DNA of 56,357 nucleotides from positions 206,886 to 263,242 of the forward strand of contig NZ_PPHG01000080.1 in NCBI RefSeq assembly GCF_002904295.1, given 5' to 3'. Source of the DNA: Amycolatopsis sp. CA-128772. Lineage in GTDB: Bacteria > Actinomycetota > Actinomycetes > Mycobacteriales > Pseudonocardiaceae. The notes beneath the pieces are model-generated. The model did no database searches and was not told where the DNA came from. It worked only from the letters and a program-made list of their open reading frames with translations. Shown one piece after another: positions 31,391 through 40,852 of the stretch. The translations under genes and the position numbers were made by a program. How positions within the stretch are numbered: position 1 is the stretch's first letter; the number at the start of each line of letters is the position of its first letter.

Positions 31391-31930
31391 TTACGGGCAG
31401 CGCGCCCGGGGGGCGGCGGGGTACGGGTGTGCGGCCTGCTGCGCCTTGAGCGCCTGCCGCTTCGCGAGGTACTCGGAGATAGCGCGCTGGACCGGCGGCC
31501 GGGTCGCGTTCGGGTCGGTGCTCTGTAGCGTCTGCCCGACCGTGGTGAGTAGTTCGTCTAGCGCGTCCTGCGCGTCCGTCGACGCCTGCGACCGTGCTTC
31601 GAGCGCGTCGGCGAAAGCGTTGCTGTACTCGTACTGGCAACGGGTGAGCCCGGCCGTCGCGTCGCTCTGAACAATGCCCTGTACGACGGTCACCACGCCG
31701 AGCAGCACGACGACGAGCGCGACGAGCGTCTGAGCGGACGCCGTGCCGATCCAGTGCGGACGACTCCCCCGCGGGTCTGGCATGTCCTCATCCCCCTCGG
31801 TGTCGTCGACGGTGACCGCGGCTGCGATCCGTCGCACGTCTCGTGCTGCGCGACCGACGAGCACGCCGGCGAGGAAGCCGGCGCCGGCCCACCCGACGGA
31901 CTGAATGAGGTACGCGACTACGGGGCTCAC
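31391..31930 (-). CDS. Prophage membrane protein in the lysis region
   Basis: 179 residues with a transmembrane segment at the start (VVAYLIQSVGWAGAGFLAGVLVG), a second near 65-90 (TLVALVVVLLGVVTVVQGIV) and a helical, Gln/Ala-rich C-terminus probably outside the membrane. This layout suits a spanin-like or holin-accessory role, which is inference from position. GTG 31930 overlaps the stop of the upstream gene. Confidence 0.6.
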   Translation of the reverse strand: MSPVVAYLIQSVGWAGAGFLAGVLVGRAARDVRRIAAAVTVDDTEGDEDMPDPRGSRPHWIGTASAQTLVALVVVLLGVVTVVQGIVQSDATAGLTRCQYEYSNAFADALEARSQASTDAQDALDELLTTVGQTLQSTDPNATRPPVQRAISEYLAKRQALKAQQAAHPYPAAPRARCP

Positions 31931-32190
31931 GACGGATCACCTGTCTTGTCCTCATCGGCCGGCGGCTCGTCGTCCTCGCCGGCAATCGCGCGTGCGATGC
32001 GCTTCCGTACGGCCTTGACCTTGCTCTCTTCTTTACGGCCCAACGCGAACACGGCGCCGACGACGAGCGCGAAGATCCCGTTTAAGGTCGGATCATGGCG
32101 CGTAGGGTCGACGAACCCGACGACGACATTGACGGCCCACACGATCGAAATGAGCAACGCGAGCGCGATCACCAGGGGGCGCGGGAGCAT
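31927..32190 (-). CDS. Holin-like small membrane protein
   Basis: 87 residues: two transmembrane segments (LVIALALLISIVWAVNVVVGF; NGIFALVVGAVFAL) and a charged C-terminus (KEESKVKAVRKRIARAI and acidic tail), the classic layout of class II holins. It lies between other lysis-region membrane genes; the stop overlaps the next start. Confidence 0.6.
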   Translation of the reverse strand: MLPRPLVIALALLISIVWAVNVVVGFVDPTRHDPTLNGIFALVVGAVFALGRKEESKVKAVRKRIARAIAGEDDEPPADEDKTGDPS

Positions 32191-32196
32191 GGCGCG

Positions 32197-32490
32197 CTAC
32201 CGGTTCCGCTCGCGTACGGCGAGCACGACCGCCGCGAGCCCGAGCGCGACGCCGGCCGTGTTGCACCACAACCGGTAGGTCACGTGGTCGCCAAGGTGTT
32301 GATACTCCGTCCCGATCGCGGATACGCCGAGCACCGCGAGCGCGAGGTATCCACACCGGACGGTCGGGCTCGTCGAGCCGTGCGAGATCAGCCGGAAGCC
32401 GGCCCCGACGGCGAGCGCGATCCCGCCGGCGACACAGAACGCGCGCAGGGTGTCCGCGAACGCGAGCCACGGCGTACCGAACGGCGTCAC
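32197..32490 (-). CDS. Small membrane protein, four hydrophobic segments
   Basis: GTG 32490 overlaps the stop of the upstream gene (TAGTG). The 97-residue protein has hydrophobic stretches AFCVAGGIALAVGAGF, VRCGYLALAVLGVSAI and TAGVALGLAAVVLAV. No family is recognised. Position within the lysis/tail-tip region suggests a lysis accessory role. Confidence 0.55.
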   Translation of the reverse strand: MTPFGTPWLAFADTLRAFCVAGGIALAVGAGFRLISHGSTSPTVRCGYLALAVLGVSAIGTEYQHLGDHVTYRLWCNTAGVALGLAAVVLAVRERNR

Positions 32491-32822
32491 TAGCTCGCGG
32501 CCGGCTCGGGCGCCGTGCTGGTGGCCTGATAGGCGCCGGCGACGGCGTCCCACAGCGAATTGACGGTGTACTGAATATCGCCGTCAACACTCTCGATTTC
32601 GATCACCGGGTTGGCGGCGGCGCCCCACGCGAACACGGCACCCCACGTCTCCGGGTCGGTGACGACGTTGCGAGCAAGCGCGCGCCGCATGATCCGGTAC
32701 TGCGAACCGTCGTACTCTTCGCCGCCCACCTGGACAGCAGCGAACACGGCCGACGCGGTGACTCGGCGCACGAACGCGGGGTTCTGCGCGAGGTCGTGAA
32801 TGTCCATGAGTCCGCTAGCCAC
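32490..32822 (-). CDS. Hypothetical phage protein after the minor tail genes
   Basis: GTG 32822, with AAAGGAAACCCC upstream, gives 110 residues including DLAQNPAFVRRVTASAVFAAVQV and EEYDGSQYRIMRRALARNVV. This helical pattern is common in small proteins between the tail tip and lysis genes of actinophages. The role is not established. Confidence 0.6.
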   Translation of the reverse strand: MASGLMDIHDLAQNPAFVRRVTASAVFAAVQVGGEEYDGSQYRIMRRALARNVVTDPETWGAVFAWGAAANPVIEIESVDGDIQYTVNSLWDAVAGAYQATSTAPEPAAS

Positions 32823-32836
32823 GGGGTTTCCTTTCG

Positions 32837-33058
32837 TTAGGCGATTTTGCCGAGTGCGATCCAGCCGGCCGGCGTGAGCGCGATGACGACGACGTCGCCG
32901 ACGGCGGGCGTCCACGTTGCAAGCCGGGGAACGGTTTTGCTTGCGCCGCCGGACGTTGTGACGATCAGCTGGTTCGCCACGACCGACGACACCTGTCCGA
33001 CGCGGAACCGCTCGGACGTGTCGGTAAAGCGCTGCTCTAGTGCGCGTTCGGGTTTCAT
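32837..33058 (-). CDS. Small beta-rich tail-region protein
   Basis: 73 residues from ATG 33058, which overlaps the previous stop (ATGA). It is mainly beta (QVSSVVANQLIVTTSGG; TWTPAVGDVVVIALTPAGWIALGKI), the pattern of OB-like or tail-hub accessory domains. It probably belongs to the tail tip by coupling to the gene before it. Confidence 0.6.
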   Translation of the reverse strand: MKPERALEQRFTDTSERFRVGQVSSVVANQLIVTTSGGASKTVPRLATWTPAVGDVVVIALTPAGWIALGKIA

Positions 33059-34161
33059 GCTTCCGCCGGCAGAGTCAGTGAGCGCGTGGTGATCGACTGC
33101 GCGTCGCCGACGCGCAGCGGAATCGTGAGCGTGTCGACCAGGTGCAGCGTGGTCGTCTTGCCCTGCACCACCGCGACGACGTCGCCGGCGTCGAGCGCCG
33201 GGTTGACGATCGCGCTGAGCGACACCGTCGCGTGCATCCCGACCGTCCGCGCGAGCAAGCCGGCCGCCGCGCTTTGGCACTGCGCCACGGTGGTGAGCAG
33301 CGGCGACGAGTAGAACCGCGGACGCCGGCCGAACGGCCCGCCGATGTAGGTCGGGCTCGTCGGGTCGGTGTCGGCGACGGTGGCGAACACGGGCGGCGTA
33401 CCGTCGGTTCGTTGGCCAGAGGCAACGACTTCGTTGTACGTCAGCTCACGAGTGAGCGTGTCCGCCTTGCTTACGAGAATGCCGTTGCGGCCGGCCGCAA
33501 TCACCCACGCGACGGGGTTCGACAGGGTCGGCGTCGTCCGGATGACGAAATTGCCGACGGGGTCGGCGAAGACTTCGGCCCCGATTGCGTCGGCGAGCTT
33601 CTCGACGCCGTCGGCCCACCGTTCGCGCTCAATGTCGAGCTGTGCGGCCACCTGCGCCGAGCCGGTCAAGTCGGTGACCGACGACGCCGGCACTACTTCC
33701 CGGATGATCCGGGCTATCTCGGCGACGTTCGTCGCGCCGGCGACGGTCTGCGTTGGCTGCTCGTACCGAGCCTGCGAGACGAGCGCGGACCGGTCGTTGA
33801 CGGTGACCGACACGGCGCCGTCGCCCGACGAGTACGGCCGTTGCCGGCGAGCTTCGGTGATCGGCCCGCGGATCACCGGAACCCACTCGGTGCCGGCGCG
33901 CGGGATGACGATCCCGTACTCAACGAGCAGCTCGGACCCGAGCGGCGACAGGATCGCGAGCGGGTCGCCGGGCCAGTAGAGCGGGTCCGCGATGCCGATC
34001 GTGCCCGTACGGCGAATCTGAGACGTTGCGTCGACGGTGATCGAGCCGGACGACACGGGAAGCGACACGGCGCCGTAGCCGGCGGTGTAGGCGGTCGCGC
34101 GCACATCGATGGTGTGCGAGCCCGTTAGGACGTTCTGCGCCGTCGACGAGATCGGCCACAC
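33055..34161 (-). CDS. Minor tail protein (DUF5047-like)
   Basis: From GTG 34161 the 368-residue protein begins MWPISSTAQNVLTGSHTIDVR and has SGSITVDATSQIRRTGTIGI, as in the tail-tip proteins of siphophages of actinobacteria. The later region is beta-rich with RFYSSPLLTTVAQCQ. It likely forms part of the baseplate or tail hub. The start lies just past the stop of the upstream gene, so the two are coupled. Confidence 0.7.
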   Translation of the reverse strand: MWPISSTAQNVLTGSHTIDVRATAYTAGYGAVSLPVSSGSITVDATSQIRRTGTIGIADPLYWPGDPLAILSPLGSELLVEYGIVIPRAGTEWVPVIRGPITEARRQRPYSSGDGAVSVTVNDRSALVSQARYEQPTQTVAGATNVAEIARIIREVVPASSVTDLTGSAQVAAQLDIERERWADGVEKLADAIGAEVFADPVGNFVIRTTPTLSNPVAWVIAAGRNGILVSKADTLTRELTYNEVVASGQRTDGTPPVFATVADTDPTSPTYIGGPFGRRPRFYSSPLLTTVAQCQSAAAGLLARTVGMHATVSLSAIVNPALDAGDVVAVVQGKTTTLHLVDTLTIPLRVGDAQSITTRSLTLPAEA

Positions 34162-34162
34162 G

Positions 34163-35581
34163 TCACGCCGCCATCGTGGCCGGCCCGAGCGGGGCGTCAA
34201 CGACGGTGAACGGCAGGGTCAGCACGCGGCCGGGGTGCCACTGGGGGCGGCCGGCCGGGTCCTCGCCGACGTCGCCGATCGCGAGCCACAGGCCGTAGCC
34301 GAGCCCGAAGTCACCCGGGGCGCGGAAGTAGATCGGTGACCCGTCGGCGAGCGCGGCGAGCAGCGCGTCACGTTCGGCGAACGTGCGCGTGTTGACCGTG
34401 AGCGAGCCCGTCGGCGAACCGCGCTGCGCCGAGACGACGACGGGGTATCCGCGCCCGAGTACGGCGAACGCGGCTTGCGTGGCCGGCCGGGTGAGCGTCG
34501 GGGCCGTCGCCGGGTCGCAGCAGAGAGGCGCACTCGGGTTCGCCGGGTGCGTGACCCACGTCCGGCCGTTCGAGTCGAGCACGACGGGGGGCGACGTCGC
34601 AGAGCCGCCGGTAAAGCTCGGGCTCGTCACCAGGTACGTGACGGGCACGTCCTGCGGTGCCTCGCCGTCCACGATGGTCTGAACGCCGGCAACAACCGAC
34701 GCCGACAGACCGGGCGTGCCGGTCCAGAGCCCGCCGAGCTGGTCGCCGTCGACGTAGCTCCCGTCCGTCTGCCCCTGCTCGACGGTGACCGCGTCGAGGT
34801 CGACGTACCCGCCGGCCGGCATCCCGCCGGCGACCACCTTGACCGTGCCGACGGTCGCGGCGAACGCCGGCGCCTGGACCCGCACCACCTGTCGAGCCCA
34901 CGTGTTGACCGACGCGTTTACCTGGTCGGCCGTAAGGGTGGCTGTCTGCGTCGTGAGCGCGCCCCCGCCGGCGTCGGTGTACGCAACCGACACCGTCACC
35001 GATGCGGCGCGTGCGGACAGCCTGAGCGCCAACCCGAGCGTTGCGAACGTCGACGCCGGCAAGCCGTGCGGGATCGCGACGCCGTCGGCGCCGGCCGCCG
35101 CGATCGTGGCGCGCAGCGCCGACGTGCCGGCCGCCGCGCCGGCCGTTTGCGTGAGCGTCGGGTTGCCGTCGCTCGGCACGTAGCCGGCTAGCGACTGCTC
35201 GACGCTCGGGTTGGTGGCGTAGTTGCGTCGGGTAGCGCCGGCGGGCAGCGTCGCCGGGTAGGCGCCGCGAACCGGCGTGCGGGTCCCATCCGGGTTGAGC
35301 CGGATGACTTCGAGCATCGCGGCATCCGGCCACCAGGTGAGCACGCGCACGACGCCGGCCGACGAGTCCGGAACGACCACGAGCCCCCCGGGCAGTGCTG
35401 GCAGCGGAAGCGCCGGGCCGGCCCACCCGCCCATAGCCCAGGGAAAATCGCCGCCCTGCATGGTGACGACGTACCGAGTGGTACCCCCAGGCACCGGCGG
35501 GGGTAGCTGAGTGACCGGCGGGGCCGGCACTTCCGCGCTCGCGTACGGAGCGCGTCCCCACGCGTCACGGGCGAGGATCAC
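34163..35581 (-). CDS. Minor tail / tail-tip protein
   Basis: 472 residues with a proline-rich start, a central carbohydrate-binding-like beta sandwich (about 115-270; RRNYATNPSVEQSLAGYVPS and VDLDAVTVEQGQTDGSYVDG are typical of such phage modules) and a C-terminal beta part. It may bind the host surface. GTG 35581 overlaps the previous stop. Confidence 0.7.
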   Translation of the reverse strand: MILARDAWGRAPYASAEVPAPPVTQLPPPVPGGTTRYVVTMQGGDFPWAMGGWAGPALPLPALPGGLVVVPDSSAGVVRVLTWWPDAAMLEVIRLNPDGTRTPVRGAYPATLPAGATRRNYATNPSVEQSLAGYVPSDGNPTLTQTAGAAAGTSALRATIAAAGADGVAIPHGLPASTFATLGLALRLSARAASVTVSVAYTDAGGGALTTQTATLTADQVNASVNTWARQVVRVQAPAFAATVGTVKVVAGGMPAGGYVDLDAVTVEQGQTDGSYVDGDQLGGLWTGTPGLSASVVAGVQTIVDGEAPQDVPVTYLVTSPSFTGGSATSPPVVLDSNGRTWVTHPANPSAPLCCDPATAPTLTRPATQAAFAVLGRGYPVVVSAQRGSPTGSLTVNTRTFAERDALLAALADGSPIYFRAPGDFGLGYGLWLAIGDVGEDPAGRPQWHPGRVLTLPFTVVDAPLGPATMAA

Positions 35582-36441
35582 TTAAGCCCCATGTCTTCGA
35601 CCCAGAACGCACGCCGGTTCGCCGCGTTCGTGTCACCGGCGGCCCCCGACGCGAGAAAGTTGAGCGTCGTCGACGAGCCACCCGAAGCCGCACTACAGCC
35701 GAGCTGGTACGTGCCATCGCTCGGCACGGTGAACGGCATCTCAAGCAAGAGTCCGGGGCTCGTCGTGCTCTGATTGATCACGCCGGCCGTACGAATCACA
35801 GCGTCCGCCGTCGACACAGCCGCACCGACGGCCGACAAGTGGATACTCGCAGTACCGTTCGGCGGGTTGACGGTGCCACTCGCGTTCGCATTGAACGTCC
35901 AAACCGCCTTATACCAGCGCGAAGCCTTCAACCCGGAGAGCGCGAGCGTCTCCATCAACGTCGTCGCGGCCCCGATCGCGTCGGCCACGTTGCGCTTCGT
36001 GATGTTCAGAATTCCCTTGCCCAGCTCCAAAGCCCAGCCACCCGCAGACCATTCGAGCATCTGCTGTGTGTCCTGCTGGAGCACGCGCAACCCGATGTGC
36101 GGGTCCGCCGGCAACGCGGCGGAGTTGACGACCGGGAGCACGGCGTCCCGCAGTGTCGGCGCGCACGCCCAAAGCGTCGACGCCGGCCACGCGCGCGCCG
36201 CGGTGCCCTCCCGCCCCCGGATGATCGTCAGGGTGGACGAGCCGGCGGCGTGCGCGGTCGCCCAAACGATCTCGAACGCCTTATTCGCGGGGTCCTGGAG
36301 CGTAAGCGGGATATAGACCGTCGTCGAGAGGTTCGACGGGAACCCCGCAAAGTCAGTCGACGTCAGAGTTGTATCCGAGATAGCGCCGGCGTTGGTGAGC
36401 TGTCCGAACGCGTAGTTCATCGGAACACGGATTTCGTACAC
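35578..36441 (-). CDS. Tail fiber-like protein
   Basis: 287 residues starting at GTG 36441 (GGAGG upstream). The N-terminal half has FEIVWATAHAAGSSTLTIIRGREGTAARAW, a repeat common at the attachment end of phage tail fibers; the C-terminal half is a beta-rich jelly-roll-like part. It follows the tape measure gene, as expected for distal tail components that meet the host. Confidence 0.7.
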   Translation of the reverse strand: MYEIRVPMNYAFGQLTNAGAISDTTLTSTDFAGFPSNLSTTVYIPLTLQDPANKAFEIVWATAHAAGSSTLTIIRGREGTAARAWPASTLWACAPTLRDAVLPVVNSAALPADPHIGLRVLQQDTQQMLEWSAGGWALELGKGILNITKRNVADAIGAATTLMETLALSGLKASRWYKAVWTFNANASGTVNPPNGTASIHLSAVGAAVSTADAVIRTAGVINQSTTSPGLLLEMPFTVPSDGTYQLGCSAASGGSSTTLNFLASGAAGDTNAANRRAFWVEDMGLK

Positions 36442-36464
36442 GAGCGTTTCCTCCGCTAGGCGGC

Positions 36465-39400
36465 TTAGATGCGGGTGCGGGTGGCAATCGCGGTGCCGAG
36501 CGCGTCATTGGACTGCGCGATTTCGCCGCGGACGACGCCGAGAAACTCGCCGGAGTCGAGCACGAGCACGCCGGAGAATTCGCCGCCGACGGACCCGCTC
36601 GCCGCCGCGGTGATCACGTCGAACTGGTCCGCCGTAAACACCGCTTCCGGTCGGCCAGTGCCGTTGTAGACGGTCGAATAGCCCGGGGGCAGCCAGCCGC
36701 CCGAGTCGTAGCCCTTCGGCGTCGATCCGACGGCCTGCTGAACGTTGAAAATCGAGCCGTAGCGCGAACGGATGTAATTAATGCCCGCAACGATGTTCGC
36801 GACCGGGTTGTAGATATCGTTCGGCAACCGCGGGTCGCGGTACGCGGCGAACGTTCCGGGAATCGTCTGCATAAGGCCCTGCGACGGATGGCCGGCCTGA
36901 GCATTGCTGTCCCACAAGTTGATAGCCCGTGGATTACCGCCGGACTCGCGCATAATAAGCGTGTTGAGCGGACCAGCCCAATTCGCCGGGACGCCGGTAA
37001 GCGCCATTGCCTGCGCGATCCAGCCGGCAAGGCTCGCGTTTCCGCCACCGCCACCACTCGACGAAAACGGATTGATCCAATCGGTGATCTTGTCCCAAAG
37101 CCACGTAACGGACTTGTCGATCAGCGTCGCCGGCATCTTGGCGAGCATCGAAACCCACTGCGATGCGCCGGCCCCGATGTGCGAGCCGATCCAGCCGACG
37201 GGGTCAGAGAACATGTCGACGACGTCAGAGCCAATGTCGCCGATGAACCCGAGCAAGTCGGAAACGACGCCCCCGCCGGCGAACCGTGCGATTCCACCGC
37301 CGGCGAACCGACCCCCACCGACGACGGTCGCCGGCCGGCCGTTGGACGCCGCCGCGTTCGCCGCGATGATGTTCGCCGGCCCGATCTGGCGGACCAGCTC
37401 AGGCACGAGCACGGCCTCACCAGGTGACAGCAGCGAGGGAACGACGTCGCGGCCGGGCGCGAAGCCGTCGAGCACGCCTCCGCCGGCGAATGTGATCAGT
37501 CCGGCCGGCGCGAGCTTGCCGAGTCCCAGCAAGTCAGCAACCCAGTTCCAGACTGCCCGGATTCCCTTGTTGTAGACAAAATCGATGATAAAATTGACCG
37601 GCTTCGCGGCAATTCCCTTGACCTGGTCCCAGATTTTCGAGATGTGATCAATGGCCCAGTCGAACGCGTTTCCGATCCAGTGGACGGCGTCGGCGCCCTT
37701 ATCCATGTACGGCTTAATGTGATCGGTGTAGACCGACCGCACTACGTTTCCGACCGCGTCCCAGGCAGTGTGAATCTTGCCGCCGATCCACGAAAAGAAA
37801 TCGCCGAGCTTGCCGAGCGCCCACTGAATACCGTCGGCGACCTGTCCGAACACCCAGCCGAGACCGTGGAAAAGCGCAACTGCGCCGTCCACGTACGGCT
37901 TGATGAAAATGTTGTACAGCGCGGCAACTACAGCACCCATAATCGCAGTCGCGCGCTGAAAAACCGGCCACAGCCAATCGATCACCGCGCCAACTGCGCG
38001 AATTCCCAAAACGATCAGGTCAACAATCGGCTTGATCGCAAGATTGTAGAATCCGACGAAAATTGCGGCAATCAAGTCAATGATCGGCTTTACGATCGTA
38101 TTGTAGAGCCACGTCATGATCGCGGCCCAAACCTTGAACGCGAGCACGATCGGCGTCACGACGACCGTAATGATGATCGCGGCGAGAATGCGCGCCGCAA
38201 GCCCAATCGCCGACAGGATCGGCGAGACAATTCCCCAAAGCCACGAAAAGAACGAGCCGACCGCCTTGACCGCGGTGACGATTCCGTCAAACGCCGGCTT
38301 GAGAATCGAATTCCAGGTAAACGAGGCGGCCGTCTGGATTGCGGACCAGGCGGTGAGCACGACGTTGCGGAAGCCTTCGAAATGCGTCCACGCGTAGATT
38401 ACGCCGGCGACCAGCGCGGCGACGAGCGTGATAATCGCACCGATCGGGCTGATTGAGAACGCGAGACTCAAGATGCGCCACGCAACCGTGACGCCGACAA
38501 TAACCGTTCGCAGCAACGCGACGGCGCGGACGACGGACGTAACGGCGAGTCCGATCGCGAACCATCCGGCGAACGCCGCAGCGATGCCGACGACGATCGG
38601 CATGAGGGGGCGTACCCATCCGGACACGGCGACGAGTGCCGGACCGACCACAGTGGACAGGATCGAGCCGGCCAGTCGCAGCGCCGCGAGCAGCGCGCCG
38701 CCGACGATCACGACCACGGGCTGTACCGCGGTCCACAGGTTGCGCAGGGCCGGCACGACGGACGTCATGACGAACGAGCCGACGGCCTGGAACACCGGGA
38801 CGAGCTGAGCGAACACGGGTGCGGCGACGGCGCGCACGCGCTCGAACCACCCGGGCAGGGTGCCGAGCTGCGTCGTGAGCCACGTAAGCGCCGACTTGAT
38901 CCCGGGCATGGCCGGCGCCATGAGATTTCCCATGGCACGGTTGAAATTGTCGACGAAATTCGACCAGACGCCGGTGATCGTCGTCGCCTGCTGGCTCATC
39001 ATGCCGGCGAACGCCGTCGTCTCGCCGGCGGCGCCGCTCGTGCCGCGTTCGATGCCCTGGAGCAACTTCGGCACGGCTTCGCTCGACGGGACAAGCCCCT
39101 TCGTCACCATGTCCTGCATCGCGCCGGTCGTCACGCCGTACTGATTGGCGAGGATGCGCAGCGCCGGGATTCCGGCTTCGGTGAGCTGTAGGATTTCGTC
39201 GCTCTGAACCTTGCCCTTGGCGCTCATTTGGCCGATGGCGGTCGTTACGCGCTCGATGGCCTCTGTGGACCCGCCGAGCCCGGACACGGCGTCACCGATC
39301 GCTGTGAGCGTCGGAAGCACGTCCCGAGCCTGGAACCCGAACGCCATAAGCTTTTGCGCGGCACTGGTGACCCCGGGCAAGTCGAAAGGTGTCTGTGCGG

Positions 39401-40073
39401 CGAACTGCGTGAGCTGAGCCATGAAGTCGCGCGCCTGTGTGGCGCTGTGCAGCATGGTCGTAAACGCCATCGTCGCGGATTCCTGCGACGCGTTGAACTT
39501 GATACCCATCGTCACGGCGGCGACGCCGGCCACGGTGAACGCCGAGCCGGCCGACAGGCCGAACGAGCCGAGCGCGTCGCCGGCCGCGCGGACGGGCGCC
39601 GTGACGGCCGACTGCACTCGCGAGCCGACGCGCTGTAGGACGGTGTCGGCTTGCTTGCCCATCTTGCCGAACCCGGCGGCCGTCTCGTTCGTGACGTCGA
39701 CGACGGTCCGAAGCTTGCCGCCGAGCGTGCCGGCGGTGCCGCTGAACGCCGACACGGCCGCTTCCGACGTGGTGAAGCCGTCTCGGACGCGCCCGAGGAT
39801 CGGCGACACCGCGGCGAGCTTGTCGAGCACGGGCGCGGTTCCCCGCGCGAGCGTCGTCATTGCCGCGGTGCCGCGGTTCGCCGCCGATTCCAGCTCGGCG
39901 CCGACGTTGCGTGCGGCCGGCACAAAGGACGCGCTCAGCTCGCCGCCGAGCTGCGCGCCGAGCTGTGTCCCGAGCCCGCCGAGCTGCTCGGTGAGCCCGG
40001 CCTTTACCGCGGTGTTGAACCCCTTGAAGCTCGGGAGGACTGAGACGTACGCAGCGCCGGCGGAGTACGCCAC
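36465..40073 (-). CDS. Tape measure protein with a lytic transglycosylase domain
   Basis: 1202 residues, the longest prophage gene. The N-terminal part has the typical tape measure module (about 170-400; SQESATMAFTTMLHSATQARDF, QMSAKGKVQSDEILQLTEAG), the middle is hydrophobic with many segments (about 430-760), and the C-terminus has an SLT domain (about 1010-1120; catalytic Glu near 1042 in MRESGG, then SQGLMQTIPGTF). It sets tail length and helps cross the cell wall. AAGGGAGGTGA precedes GTG 40073. Confidence 0.93.
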   Translation of the reverse strand: MAYSAGAAYVSVLPSFKGFNTAVKAGLTEQLGGLGTQLGAQLGGELSASFVPAARNVGAELESAANRGTAAMTTLARGTAPVLDKLAAVSPILGRVRDGFTTSEAAVSAFSGTAGTLGGKLRTVVDVTNETAAGFGKMGKQADTVLQRVGSRVQSAVTAPVRAAGDALGSFGLSAGSAFTVAGVAAVTMGIKFNASQESATMAFTTMLHSATQARDFMAQLTQFAAQTPFDLPGVTSAAQKLMAFGFQARDVLPTLTAIGDAVSGLGGSTEAIERVTTAIGQMSAKGKVQSDEILQLTEAGIPALRILANQYGVTTGAMQDMVTKGLVPSSEAVPKLLQGIERGTSGAAGETTAFAGMMSQQATTITGVWSNFVDNFNRAMGNLMAPAMPGIKSALTWLTTQLGTLPGWFERVRAVAAPVFAQLVPVFQAVGSFVMTSVVPALRNLWTAVQPVVVIVGGALLAALRLAGSILSTVVGPALVAVSGWVRPLMPIVVGIAAAFAGWFAIGLAVTSVVRAVALLRTVIVGVTVAWRILSLAFSISPIGAIITLVAALVAGVIYAWTHFEGFRNVVLTAWSAIQTAASFTWNSILKPAFDGIVTAVKAVGSFFSWLWGIVSPILSAIGLAARILAAIIITVVVTPIVLAFKVWAAIMTWLYNTIVKPIIDLIAAIFVGFYNLAIKPIVDLIVLGIRAVGAVIDWLWPVFQRATAIMGAVVAALYNIFIKPYVDGAVALFHGLGWVFGQVADGIQWALGKLGDFFSWIGGKIHTAWDAVGNVVRSVYTDHIKPYMDKGADAVHWIGNAFDWAIDHISKIWDQVKGIAAKPVNFIIDFVYNKGIRAVWNWVADLLGLGKLAPAGLITFAGGGVLDGFAPGRDVVPSLLSPGEAVLVPELVRQIGPANIIAANAAASNGRPATVVGGGRFAGGGIARFAGGGVVSDLLGFIGDIGSDVVDMFSDPVGWIGSHIGAGASQWVSMLAKMPATLIDKSVTWLWDKITDWINPFSSSGGGGGNASLAGWIAQAMALTGVPANWAGPLNTLIMRESGGNPRAINLWDSNAQAGHPSQGLMQTIPGTFAAYRDPRLPNDIYNPVANIVAGINYIRSRYGSIFNVQQAVGSTPKGYDSGGWLPPGYSTVYNGTGRPEAVFTADQFDVITAAASGSVGGEFSGVLVLDSGEFLGVVRGEIAQSNDALGTAIATRTRI

Positions 40074-40077
40074 GGGG

Positions 40078-40539
40078 TCACCTCCCTTGGTGGGGCAGCA
40101 TCATTCGGACGCGGTCGCGGTGCCGCTGTGCGGCGTCGAGCTGGTCGAGTCGCGCAGCCGCGGTGAGCGGCCGGGGCATCGATTGCGGTTTGCTCGTCTT
40201 GCCGGTTCGTTGCGCCTCAAGGGAAGCCAGTACGCGCAAGAGAATGTCCGCGACGTCGGTGAGCGCGGCGCGCTCGGGCGTCCACACCTGGCCGGCGACT
40301 CTGGGGCGCCGGCTCGGCTTGCCCTTCGCGTGCTCGCGTGCGCGGCGCGCTAGGTCAATGTCTTCCTGTAGCGCCACTTTGTAATGCGCGTGGTCCGGCA
40401 TCCGTTCGAGGAAGCGCCAGAGTTGCGGCCACGGCCGGCGTGCCCGGAAGTAGTCGAGTAGGTCAACGCCTAGCTCGGCCTGTAGGTCGTACTCGATAGC
40501 CTCGCCGTGCTGCTCGATCAGCGCGACGAGGCCAGCGAA
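40078..40539 (-). CDS. Tail assembly chaperone frameshift extension (gpT part)
   Basis: This frame has no good start of its own. Read from the slippery site in the previous gene it gives FAGLVALIEQHGEAIEYDLQ and DLLDYFRARRPWPQLWRFLE, the conserved gpT segment of siphovirus tail chaperones, and ends at 40078 just before the tape measure start. It is expressed as a fusion (gpGT) after -1 slippage. The fusion chaperones the tape measure during tail assembly. Confidence 0.8.
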   Translation of the reverse strand, partial: FAGLVALIEQHGEAIEYDLQAELGVDLLDYFRARRPWPQLWRFLERMPDHAHYKVALQEDIDLARRAREHAKGKPSRRPRVAGQVWTPERAALTDVADILLRVLASLEAQRTGKTSKPQSMPRPLTAAARLDQLDAAQRHRDRVRMMLPHQGR

Positions 40540-40823
40540 CCCCCCGGCGGTTCCGCGTTGAGTCCGAAGTGGTCGACCATGTCGGAGACGAGCGACGTGA
40601 GTACGCCGGCCGGCGCAACGCTGATCAGGTCGCTCACGCGGGTGTAGTGCTCGCCACAGAGCAGCTTGAGCGTGGCGCGGGAGCTGCGCGATTCCTCAAT
40701 GCGCAGAACGGTTTCGCCGTCCGGCGCCGGAATGCTGATCGCGTCATCGGCGTTCAGCTCAAGCACAAACGGTTCGGTACGGGCGTCGCTGACGTAGCGA
40801 TCCCACTTGAAAGACTTCGGCAT
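40518..40823 (-). CDS. Tail assembly chaperone (gpG-like)
   Basis: ATG 40823 with GGAGG gives 101 residues: MPKSFKWDRYVSDARTEPFV, the beta-rich start of gpG-like proteins, and SDLISVAPAGVLTSLVSDMV. It ends shortly after the slippery heptamer. Most ribosomes make this short form; some shift to make gpGT. The position between the tail tube and tape measure genes is the standard one. Confidence 0.82.
   Translation of the reverse strand: MPKSFKWDRYVSDARTEPFVLELNADDAISIPAPDGETVLRIEESRSSRATLKLLCGEHYTRVSDLISVAPAGVLTSLVSDMVDHFGLNAEPPGGSLASSR
40539..40545 (-). other. Programmed -1 frameshift site GGGGGGT
   Basis: On the minus strand the frame of gpG reads CCG-GGG-GGT, giving G-GGG-GGT, a perfect X-XXY-YYZ heptamer. 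A -1 slip there joins gpG to the conserved gpT frame. The location (about 94 codons into gpG, shortly before its stop) is standard for siphoviruses. Confidence 0.8.
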
Positions 40824-40852
40824 GGGGGGCTTTCCTCCGTGTAGAGCGGTTG

